Shown here in pieces: positions 46,201-58,200 of a stretch of DNA of 64,000 bases. The stretch is from Cylicocyclus nassatus (taxonomy: Eukaryota > Nematoda > Chromadorea > Rhabditida > Strongylidae). The number at the start of each line of letters is the position of its first letter. Positions within the stretch are counted from its first letter, which is position 1. The notes below the pieces were generated by a model that had not been told where the DNA came from, searched no databases, and was given only the letters and a program-made list of their open reading frames with translations. The position numbers were made by a program, and so were the translations under genes. The stretch is taken from contig CATQJL010000223.1 of NCBI GenBank assembly GCA_958299035.1, positions 9,289,753 to 9,353,752 of the forward strand, written 5' to 3'.

Positions 46201-49200
46201 GACGCTGCCTTTGAGCGCTAGTAAAGGAAGAAGTCTGTTGTGAGAAGTGCAATTGCTAAAACTATGCGAGACCGCCTCCGAGATCTTCATCAGCTTTTCC
46301 TTTCATGTTATCAATCATGATCACAGACTTTGTTGCAGAATGCATCTTTTGGTCGAGGAAAATTCAGCAAATCTCTTCGGTTTCGGCAACTTTTAACAGA
46401 GTGTTTCAGTGCTGTAACAATGTATGTGCGTACAGTCAATCTTATGAGATCTTTGTGAGCTCTTGTGCCTTCTTCAGGTCGCTGTTTTGTTATGCTCTTG
46501 TTAGGTATGATTCACAGTGGCTCTATCGGCTAGCCGCTCATCAGATTGACGATTTACAATTTTCCTTGCTGTTTGGAGGTGCAGGCGAAGAGAAATTGAG
46601 GGCTAAACCACCAGTGAGACCACCGCGTTCGTTACGCTTGCATCACATATGCGTGCAATAGTGATCCATAAGTGATTTCTTCAGGTCCATCTGCTCTCGC
46701 AAAGAAATTTGGCCAAAATCGTGTGGTCAACGCTGATGTCTCGTCGGAGCCAAATTCTCATGTCAATGTAGGCTCATTTTCCCGGACGTCATGCAGGAGG
46801 CAGCAAAGGCTTACCGCATTTGCTTCTGGTAGTGCCTGGGGAGCTTCAGATTTCTCGCGCCTCTAATCACTTTTCGCACCTATGACTTTACTAGCTAGAG
46901 GATTGAACGAAAATGTTTTTGAGGAGTATGTCACCCTGGATCAATTCGAGAATCTTGCAATTCTTTCAATCTCAGCTATAATCGTTTTCAGCCTATTTAA
47001 ATATCTGGTTCAGGGCTTTTACTCCAAAATTCGTAACAGAAGGAAGTGATTCTGCCGCAGAATAAAGGAGTGCAATTAGTCTTCAAAATCCTTGTCTTCG
47101 GTCGGAATAACTGAGAAGGATTATGTTTGAGATTCTGCTTTTAAGATTGAACAGACCAATTCATACTTTCAAAACATTTGACACTGAATGGCTATCTCTG
47201 AATCTTTTTGAACTTGTCATCTTATTTGCCATGGATTCAAAATATAAAAGCTATCTCAAAACTAGCCACGCTTTTAGAAATCAACGATCAATTTGGCATA
47301 GGTCATATCAAGTAATTAGAAGTGCGAAGAAGTAATCAGGGGCGCGAGGAAGTCTGAAGTTCCCCAGGTACTTCCATGAGCAGAATCGGCGAGCCTTTGC
47401 TGCCTCCTGCCCGACCGCCCATTTTCCCAATCTGTAATGTGAAGGAGGCGTGGAAGTGGTACCCGGGCAGCCGTCTGTTGCCGCAGCCAGCCGCTGGAGC
47501 TGTCTGCAAATCGCTGAAGATATTAGAATAATTGCGTCGTCTAAACTCCTGTAGAGGAACCTCGCATCTTGTCGCGCCGGAGTGCGATTTCAGCCTCGGA
47601 GATAGCGTGATATCCTCGGTATCTGAATCTCAAATTCAAAACGGCAGAGATTCATTTTTTTTTTTGTTTTGGAAACAATACAATGGTGGAATAAAAATCT
47701 ATACTGGAAAATTTCCAAATTTTACAAACACGAAATTGATTATGCTAGAAAATGAACAGTTTTTTCCGTTACAAATTTTGGCATCAAAATGCACTAATTG
47801 TTTGTTGACGCTGTAGTTTTGGAGTCTTAATTTTTTTCAATAAAAAATTCTCAGAAATCAAACTCATTTTTCCATGAACACTTAAGAATTCTAAATCCGG
47901 TTTTGTTGAAGCACCTGTTAGGGATGGTTCTTTTGCTTTTTCTCAATTTTGAATCACCTTTTATTTTCCAACGGGTTCGTGTTAATTTTCCACTATTAGT
48001 TTTTCATTTTCTCAATCAGGGGAAGTAACTAATTTTTTGAATAAGCCTAAAGATCTTGTTGGCAGTTGTGTAGATTAGAATAAGATATTTTGGCTTGGTG
48101 ATAACGCTGTCCCTTTTATTAGGGATCGTTCAGACCGCGCCTGTACCCGCCCAAATACGCCCGAATACGTCCAAATACGCCCAAATACGTCCGAATACGT
48201 CCAAATACGTCCGAATCCCAAACCCGCCCGAACGCCGAAACTGCCAATGCGCAGCAAATTGCATGCAAATTGGCATATTGGAGCACGCGTGGAATACTGC
48301 GTGCGTGGTGCATATATGGTAGCCACACGTAGCTCGACGTTACATACCGATTTTCATATGCGACTAGCAGGATTACAAAGATCAATCGACTTTGCGCCTG
48401 TTTTTATTTCTTCTCATGTTGGCTGACTCTAGGTGAGTTCTAACTTCCGTGCTGTGCGTTTTCTTTTCTTTTGAGCATGACGATCTTGTTGAGGTAATGC
48501 TTTGTTCTGTCTATGAGTCATTTCTTTCCATATTGATCTGGAATTAGTAGAATATGCACATTTTCTTTGTCTGTTTTCTAAGTACGTGCGTTGTCAACTT
48601 TTTGTTTATACTTTACAGGGACAGTATGCCTAACGCGTAAAGATGACTAGAATACCTCTTCGGCCCCGGCCAGACTTCGCTCAAAAGCGCCCGAAAGCGC
48701 TCAAGTTTTTTGAATCTCTCTTCACTCCTATCTCTCCTCCAGAGAAAGACAGAAAAATTTGGGCGCTTTTGAGCAAAGACCGGGCCTTTTTATTGCACCA
48801 GATCAATATGGAAAGAAATGACTCATAGACAGAACAAAGCATTACCTCAACAAGATCGTCATGCTCAAAAGAAAAGAAAACGCACAGCACGAAAGTTAGA
48901 ACTCACCTAGAGTCAGCAAACATGAGAAGAAATAAAAACAAACGCAAAGTCGATTGATCTTTGTAATCCCGCTAGTCGCATATGAAAATCGGTATGTAAC
49001 GTCGAGCTACGTGTGGCTACCATATATGCACCACGCACGCAGTATTCCACGCGTGCTCCAATATGCCAATTTGTATGCAATTTGCTGCGCATTGGCAGTT
49101 TCGGCGTTCGGGCGGGTTTGGGCGTATTCGGACGTATGCGGACGTATTTGGACGTATTCGGACGTATTTGGGCGGGTACAGGCGCGGTCTGAACGATCCC

Positions 49201-52200
49201 TTAGGTTGTCAAGAAAATAATGTCCGTTTTTATTTGCTTGCTTTAACAAAGCAACCAGACTCAACTCAACAAAGAGTAAGGGGTACTGTTCGATAGAGCA
49301 AAGCAAGCTCTACAAGATGACACTCATGTATTTGCGCCATGCTCGATCCACGGAGAGTTCGAACTCAAAATCTAAAGATTTCCGAATGCCCAAAAAATCG
49401 AAAAAAATCAGATCTTCGTCCAAATAATTTCTACGGACCTCCCACTCGCTCACATCAATACTATCGATATCTCATATCCATATGTGCGATTGCCGTATTT
49501 TTTCCTTGACTAGAAACTGAGAAAACGAAAATTTCCCTGATTTTCTCAAAGCAATGCTGAGCCGATTTTGCATATGTAGTTCTATACTACAAGCCTAGGT
49601 AAGTATAACTGTAGATTTTCAGCCCACTCCAAGCGGTAGTTTTCGAAAAATAACGAATTCGGATTTTTTTTTGTTTCAGTTTCAGTGCTTAAATCGACAT
49701 TTCTCGAAAAGTACCGCTCGAAATAGGCTGAAAATCTACAGTTATGCTTACCTAGGCTTGTAGTATAGAACTACATATGCAAAAACGGCTCAGCATTGCT
49801 TGGAGAAAATCAGGGAAATTTTCGTTTTCTCAGTTTCTAGTCAAGGAAAAAATACGGCAATCGCACATATGGATATGAGATATCGATAGTATTGATGTGA
49901 GCGAGTGGGAGGTCCGTAGAAATTATTTGGACGAAGATCTGATTTTTTCGATTTTTTGGGCATTCGGAAATCTTTAGATTTTGAGTTCGAACTCTCCGTG
50001 GATCGAGCATGGCGCAAATACATGAGTGCCATCTTGTAGAGCTTGCTTTGCTCTATCGAACAGTACCCCTTACTCTTTGTTGAGTTGAGTCTGGTTGCTA
50101 TGTTAAAGCAAGCAAATAAAAACGGACATTATTTTCTTGACAACCTAATATATCAGCATATGTTGCATATTTTTTTCTCTCACATTGACCTATCTAATTT
50201 ATTTGATCTACTTTGGTTATCTAACTTGCTTGAATCATTAGGTCGCGAGTTAACAACTTTAACAACTTTTTTCTACTGTTAAAGAATTGATTATTTTGGT
50301 GAATTTTCTTACCGTTATATCCATGATATTTTCCTGTGATTGTTCCCTTCTGTTCCCCAACGTTGAAGGCAGTGTCCGGGCAAAAACTCGATTTTTAGAA
50401 ATTCCGCTTAGTGGGGGTTACCACAGCGGTGAATTCGAAAAACCATTAGAAGGCGCGAAAACGGCGAGAACTTGCGTTTTCCAAAGCCCTGCAGTTTGAA
50501 ATTCGACGGTCCTCGCCAAGGTTGAGACGCAGAGTCTCTGCGCGACCCTACGATTTTGACTGTGGCGGCATGCACACTCTGCCGCATAGCAGAAATTCAA
50601 ACTGGTTGGGGGACCCTCCCCGAGACATAAGTTTCCCTAGTTCCCGATCATTTCCTTGCTTTAGGTCGAACTCTATAACCTCGTACTTGCGCAATGGTGT
50701 GTCTGAAGGGGCCCACTTTCGCATCCCAACACCCTGTCTTGTTCTGACGCTGCCTTTAAAAGCGAGAAAACAAGATTTCTTAGAAACTAAAGATTTCTTG
50801 ATTATGCTTGTGCTCATTTGGGTATTTAAATTGACTGGGATGTGTGGACAGCTTTACGACCCCCCCCCCCCCTATTTGTAGCTTTCTTTTTTTGCATGGT
50901 CCTAATAAAATTATGAATTTTTTGCTGTTCAGAATGATAGAGATATCAAGGATATAACGCTATCTATGAGATCTGATATCGCACCTCAGCGCGACGAGGT
51001 GCGGGAGACCTCTCTGCAGAGTTTCAGACGACAAGCATAATTACTGTATCATCTGTCTGCAGCGGCTTTGCCGGCAGCTCCAGTGGCTGGCTGTGGAAGC
51101 AGTCGGCTGGACGGGTGCCACTTGCCACGCACCCAACTTGTGATAATTATTAGAAGGAGAGAATTGTAGATATTCAAAGTAGTTCTGAAACGGTTCCTCC
51201 GTACTGTTGACAATGATTCAAAAGTGTATCCACAAAACTCCGATTATAATGATTTATACAGACTTTAGCTCTTGTTCAGGAGGAGGAGCTATCGCTTGGT
51301 ACGACAGAAATGGGTCTCTCCACACTGCATGTGCGATTACTGACCAAGTGGGTGCCACCGAGAAACGACTTAGTACATTTCTTTGCAGATAAGGTAAGGC
51401 GAACCTCAGTTTTGGTGTACTCGACACATGAGCTTTACAGCCTATACAAAGTACTATACACGGTATGCGTGCTCATTACGATTCGGAGGATAGTTCTAGT
51501 TCGACCAGTATGAGCGAATCGGAGGACGACAAGTATGCCATTCCATGTCAGATTGTCACTAAATCTCGGCATCGGGTATAACTTTGAGATTGCTTTTGAG
51601 CCGTGGCAAGATTGGTAAAATTTTTGTTCTGGCTGACTTTTCGGCGTTGTCGTCTTCAGAGCCGGGAAAGGTTAGAAACATTGCATTTATGCGCTCAAGA
51701 CCTTCGGTTAGAGACATAACTCAGCATCATGACAAACGCTAGGCACCAGCAGAGGACAGATCAACCTGCGCTCACCTCAGTAGTAGCTTTAACGGTCAAC
51801 AGTGCGAGTACCAATGATTAAGATAACGCTCTTGGTAGTAAATTACCCTCTTTCAAACGCCTCTGACCTCGACCTCACAGAACAGAACCCACAGAGGTTT
51901 TGGCAGGGCTGGTTCGTCTATCATAGCAATGCATTCGTCCTTGTCTGATCACACCAATACATTTATTTTTGCGGTTCAGTTTTATAAAAACTACATAACT
52001 GTGACTTCATAACTAACTACAAACTACATAATCCAACTGTAATGTAAGGCTCACAAAATAGAATGTTTTTCTTGGTCGGTCAACCTTGTTCGATCTGGGT
52101 TTTATGGTGCACTTGACAGACTTCCTTGTGTTGTTTAATTGTTTGACTGCTCGATCTGCTCAGCCAAATATCGGCGTAGACGGATGCATCCGACGAGACT

Positions 52201-55200
52201 GTCCGTTTCATACATGCCGCCAACCTATTTGTGCTCCAAGGCGAGCAGAGCGATAGTAGACTAAAATATCTTTGCGGCTTGGCTTGCAATACCATCGCGT
52301 TTTATACGAGCCACCTGAGATTTTTTGACTCTCTGCAAATTTTTTTGGCTGGATTTAAATTCAATAGAGTGGACCAAAAGATGAACGCATAAGTCGAGTT
52401 TGTGACCTTTCCAGGCTGAAGATTGCAACGACGCCAAAAGATCAGCCCGAATTAAGATTAGTACCAATCTTGGCTTAGGTTCAGAAGAAAGTATGCGATT
52501 GTTGAGTTTCCTATCCGGAAGAAATGAATGTAGCTTTTAGGCAAAAGCTGCTAGCAAAGGTTTCTCTGAAGAAAACTGGAATAATTCGCTCTGGGGCTGC
52601 TTGGCGAGCTGCGCAAAATCCATCAAATTGTTTTTCATTTGTGTCTTTCTCAATATCAAAATATTTTATTGTGGTTGGTATGGATTTCTGGTGTATGGGA
52701 AGCACACAGTGACTGGTTATTATCAGATTTTCAACTATTAGGTTGGCACATAAGTAATGCAACTTTTTATATAACTTTTGTCTATTTGAACGTAGCGCAT
52801 TAATTTTTTGGCAATATAAGGAATATGATGTAAGCTTCTAATGCACACATTTTTGCCGAATTTTACCATCTTATGTGAGGATTACGGTAGGTTTACGGTA
52901 CTATGGGAAAAATTTTAGAATGCATCAGATTTTGTTGAAACTTGGCCTATAGAGCTTATTTGACATGCTGATCACAAAAATGAGATCCGTTTCGCATGAA
53001 AAGGCCTCGTTCGTGAGATCAAAAGATGAATTTTATTTTAGCGACAAATGAATATGATATTCGTGTTTACCGCATAGGATTACCCTATAGTGCAAAGTTA
53101 TAGCGAATTCTGACTTTTCGCAGCTTAGTTATTGACAGATTGCCTTCAAAACTTGACGCATTTGACTTGTTCAACTTCTCAAAGGCGCCCCACCTTAATT
53201 TGTGTTTAAATTTCATTTCTTTTTTACTGATTCCAATGTGCCAACTTCCAGCTACATGCTGCCTGTAATTGCTTTTTCATATGTTTGAATCAGGTTTCGT
53301 AGGGTTCATGTTTGCTAAAAAATCGTGAAACCTCGATTTTCAGCAGTTTTCAAAAAATGCTTAGATTTTCTGTACTACGTTATCAAAAATCAAACGGTTT
53401 GCGCGGACTTGCAGCCTACATCACGATCTACATGATGCCAGAAAATGAGATTTATACTTAAAATAGGAAAAAAGCTACGGGAAAAGTTGCAAAACTTATG
53501 TGCCAACCAGTGGCGTACCGAGGGGGGGGGGGCGGGGGGGCGCGCGCCCCCCCCCTTCCGAGAATGGGTCGCCAAATTTTTGAAAGTTGCTTATATGGGT
53601 TATAAAAATGTGCAAGTGACTTGTTTATTTTTGTAAATAATTAAAATAATTTTTAAAAATTTGTAAAAATTCAAATTAGCCTTGTAAAAAATTTTTTTTC
53701 GGGGGCGTGGCTGACGCCACGCCCCCTTTTTCCGGATTTTCGGGGTTGGGGACCCGCAAAAAGTTTGAGAAGCACCCCTAAAATTTTTTCGGAGTGCGTG
53801 GCTAACGCTACGCACCTTCATTTGAAAAAATTTTTTGTCGCGCCCCCCCCCCCCCGAGCGGAAATCCTGGGTACGCCACTGGTGCCAACCTAATAGTTTA
53901 TGAAAAAGAATCTTTGCTCATCCTCCACAGCAAGTGGATAATGAGGTGTACTGCATAGAGCAAGGCAGTCTCTACGACTGATAATTACATTTTCGAATTG
54001 ATCTACGTAACTTCGAAGATGACATCCATGAGCATACTTTTTTGCAATCGTATATTCAGCGTGAAAAACCTACAAATCTTTACCTTTCAGTTGGTCCATA
54101 AAAGGTGAAAGTTCACCATTTATAAGTTGAACAAAATTTTAGTATTGGAAAGGCATATTCTTCATCCTACGCTTGGCAGCTGCTCAGACTTGTTCTTGTT
54201 GAACAACAGATTCATAGGATTCGTCAGTTTTTAACGCTTACAGGTTTCGATCCGAATGGTATAACGTCCCTTTTTTGAAAGTTTTTTGACACTCTCATAA
54301 TGTCTTTTTTTACAGATGCCCTTGATTTATCCCCTCAAATTAACGCTTTACTGGACCTTCTCAGTAGATGGTCGTCGCAGTTGCACTATACCTTACAAAT
54401 GTATCCTGGTGGTTGCCCCTCCAACCTGCTTCCGAACATGATTGTAGATACAAACGATTCTTCCAGTTTTTCAAAGTATGCTTTGCAATAAACCAAGGGT
54501 GTGTAGGTTTATAATCCTGTTCTTACAGAAAGTATGCGATGATCACAGAAGAAAACAACACTCCATTCAAATCCGAGGATCCTCGAGTTGTTTCATTGAA
54601 GCGACTATGGTCGTATCTGGTCCATCAGGACCATCTCAAACATTTATTTATCCGTCATATATTCTCAGCTCAAAGCCTGCAGGCATGTGTCAGGTTCCTA
54701 GTGGTAGTTATGCTTTTATCGTAGCAATATTCAGGAGCAGCTTGTGGAGTGCAGTGATACTTCAGCCGGTGAAGGCGCTCAGCCTCTTCCAGGCGCTTTC
54801 AAGATCTTTCACAAAGACAGCGAACCAATTGTTGCTTTCGCCTGCAATCAGGTGAATTTTATAGTTTAGACTTTATAGTTTAGACTGTTTCGCAACAATG
54901 AGAGTTGAAAATCTCCCAAAAAAAAGAACTAGAAAGTAAGGGAGGGGTTGGGGGGGGGTAATGGTACGAGGAGCTTGGTGAATGGGGCAAGATGCGGATT
55001 CCTTAGCAACCGCTACTTTACGGGGGGGGGGAATATTAGATAAAGTTGGAGGATTGAGCACCAGTTTGTTAGCCCGCTAATCCAAGGCAATGTAAAGGTT
55101 GACAAATTTTCATTAGTCTTCTCGGCTATAGAAAAGCGTTCGATGAATATCTGCACAGCATGGCATTTTTAGAAATTTTGGCGGGGCTGGGCAAAGCAGA

Positions 55201-58200
55201 AAATGTTTCTTGAGTGTAGGGAGAGGTTTGGCATCAGCGCGTATTCCAAAGATTTTTTTGGGGTGCCTACGATTTGTGTGCACCCTGGAATTTTGAAAAC
55301 TCTGGAGTTTATCTTATGACGGAATTTTGGAAAGCGTAATTTGTGTGAATTCTAGGGTGCGTATCGTTACGTGCGGACTGCCCATTGAAAAACGTCGCGC
55401 GCGACAGGCTGCCAGTGACCGCACTCAAGAAATTCGGCTAGCATGATTCTCAGCACACACTTTCTCAATCTCTCATCCTTTGTTGAGGTTCACAGACTAT
55501 TCCCATATTAGTTTTGCTTAATTATTTGAGGTTACCCCACAAAACCTGCAAAATTAGCACTTTGGAGGACAAAAAAGACATAAACTGTTAAATGTAAAAG
55601 ACTAACAGTATAGAAGAAGCATTGATGATCTAGGTGTATAGATTTGACAAGTTTGCTGCACTACTTCTCCCCGCGCGCTTCCGCGTTGCGACGTTTTCCA
55701 ATGGGCAGCCCGCACGTAACGAGCGCCCCCCGAATTCCAAGCTATTTTTTGAAATTTGCCAATTTGTGGGAGGGTTGTTCGTCACCGGTCCCTGCTGTAA
55801 ATACGACGCCGATATTTACAGCCGCTGCTAGCCCGTTATTATAGAGTTGCCTATCTCTATACACTTCAGGAGAAGCTCGGATGGTTGGTAGTTTCTACTG
55901 GAAGAGAGCTCCAGGAGTTGGACTTATCAGGTGTTTTTGAGAAATGGAGTGATACATCGTCTTGGTTGTACAATCGCTCGGAATTGGATGTCAGTCATTT
56001 GTCTGCGTCTTTTTAAAGAAGATTGTGAAAGGTTTTTAGGTGAGCCTTTCAACGGCTTATCGTGATTTGCTGAAGGAGAATGATGATTACCAACTGGTTG
56101 CGGAAGATGCATATGGGACTGAGAGTCCAGATAGCCCAAATACAGCCATGGTATGTGCTCAATTATAGTGTTCTCATATATCCTATCATCACTGATTGCC
56201 TAGAAAATCACTCCGTGGATTATTGATAGAAGCAGAATGGGAGTGCAGAAGGTGGGTATGAGGTGGCTGTGGACGTCTAGTTTTCGACTTCAGAATTGTT
56301 ACTTTAAAATTTGAAAAGTGCTTTCCCTGAGTGCTGTAATTTGCAGATCTTTAAGCGAAAGATTCAAGGCATACGAAAAATAGATTCTCATCCAACATCA
56401 CCTTACTGTAAGTTGGTAAAATAACTAAATTTTTTTGAAAACAGGCGCTTTCGTACAGATGTGACTGGTTCTTCTAACGGCTCAATCAGGGTTTGGGAGT
56501 GGAATGCCGGACAACCCGTATACACCGCCCGTGCCGATGGCCAGCATGCCAAGGTAAATTTGATCAGCGCTTTTTTTCGCGTTTGATCAGCATTTTCTTT
56601 AGGTTGCAAAGGTAACTTTCTCTTGTAACGGCAATAAGTTCGCTGCTGTGGATGGAGATGGTCTACTGTGTCTATGGCAAGTCGACACGTCTACAGAGCA
56701 CAGGAAGCCATTCTTCGTCAGTAATATTCTCTGTATTATGCTTTCCAGAAGTTATGTGCTTTACAGAGTCAAAGATGTCACAGTAAATCAGCTTCGGATG
56801 TAAGATTTGTAGACCATAGCTCTACTGTTTTAATAACAGCTGGCAACTCCTCTGGAGACTCCAATCTTGCTTTATGGGATACTCTGCTTTCTCAGAGTAG
56901 CGCTTTGGTTCATTCATGGGTAGCACACCCGGAAGGAGCCACAGCGGTCATGTACTTGCCCAGACAGCAAGTGAGCTCCTATTTTCAGTTTTCCATACTA
57001 TTTGTCATGAAAAGAGCTTTGAAGATTGTTGCGCGCAAACTCAGTACTTTTGTCCTTGCTACAGCTCATGATGTGGAAATAGAGTTGAGTCTTTTTTTGA
57101 CTTCCTTTTGTATCATCGGATGTGGAACTTGTATATTCCTAAAAATTGCCGCCACCTAGTTAGAAAGTTAATGAAGGTTGAAGATTCAGCTACGCTGATC
57201 TGCACCTAGTTCTGGTACTAGCTGATTCTGCTTACAGTAATCACGCCCTCATCCTACAGTGTACGACGGAATCTTATTAAATTTCGGATTTAAGTTCAGT
57301 AGCGATTTTCGTTCGATTGGGATACACATTCGAATTTAATTGGATAATCTCGTTTTGAATTTTAGACGGTTTAGACAAATTTTCCGCCGAACCTTCAAAA
57401 TTGCGGTTTAGAGATTTTAGATGATGCCTTCGAATGATGGTGTCTTGCTCAAAGACAGTGGCTCCGATCGGCGAGTTTGAAGTAATAGGTTGGAAACTAA
57501 GTTTTGCAACTGGTCTCATAACTTCTCTCTCACTCAACATGGTGCACTCAAATTTTGCCACTGTGTTGGTTGTTACGTAAGCTACAAGCGCAGCTGCTGT
57601 CCTACCAAATTCTGACGTCGCAGTGAGGGTTACGTTGGTTGCATGGTATGAAGAGGAGAAATTCAAAATTTGACGGTTTTGGCTGAAACTCGGCATAGGG
57701 GTGTTATCCGACATGCTGATCACGAAAACGATGTTGAAATTGCGTGATAAGGGCTTTGTTGTAGGATTACTGTAGATGTACGATATGGGGTCTCACCCTA
57801 AACAAGGAAAAAGGCGTTATTCAATAAATGAATGCGATATTCGCGTTTGGCAGGTCAAATAACCTTAAAATGTAAAGTCTCGGCGGAATTTGAGCTTCGG
57901 ACTCTTTAGTCACTGACGGTCGTCCCCAGCAGCTCTTGCGTACTTCGACTCGTTCGACTTTATGAGGACGCCAAATCTCGACATGTCCCTAAATTTTGTT
58001 TCTTTTTTTTAATAGACCGGAGTCAACCTCCAGCAATAATTTGCAGACGAATACGGATTACTGCGCATGGTCTAGGCTGCAAAAGGCTTCATTTTAGCTT
58101 GAAACCCCAAGAATTCTCAAATTTCACTAGTTCTCGGAAAAAGCCTGAAACTTTTCTATTTCGTGTTCAAAAGTTAGACAATTTGTGCTCACTTGTAGCT

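Larger units (their letters stand above)
48119..50148. mobile_element. Palindromic mariner element with an insertion in its own TIR
   Basis: The right end is ATTTTCTTGACAACCTAA followed by TA. The left end TTAGGTTGTCAAGAAAATAA is split: TA-TTA lies at 48117-48121 and GGTTGTC resumes at 49204. The interior 49204-50148 folds back on itself almost completely, including the TAGAGC...GCTCTA module at 49294 and 50037. Confidence 0.75.
47440..51145. mobile_element. Composite foldback block filling the largest intron
   Basis: Outer arms of about 200 bases face each other: GCAGCCAGCCGCTGGAGCTG near 47480 against the complement CAGCTCCAGTGGCTGGCTG near 51076, extending to TCTCGGAGATAGCGTGATAT opposite ATAACGCTATCTATGAG. 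Inside lie a mariner element, a Harbinger-like foldback and an AAGGCAG-ended MITE. The outer ends of the oldest element are not precise. Confidence 0.55.

Noticed and set aside
54678..54694. Second GC donor considered after AGCCTGCAG
   Set aside because: Using the GT donor at 54694 with the acceptor TTATCGTAG at 54724 gives a better in-phase join (SLQACVSNIQEQLVECS).
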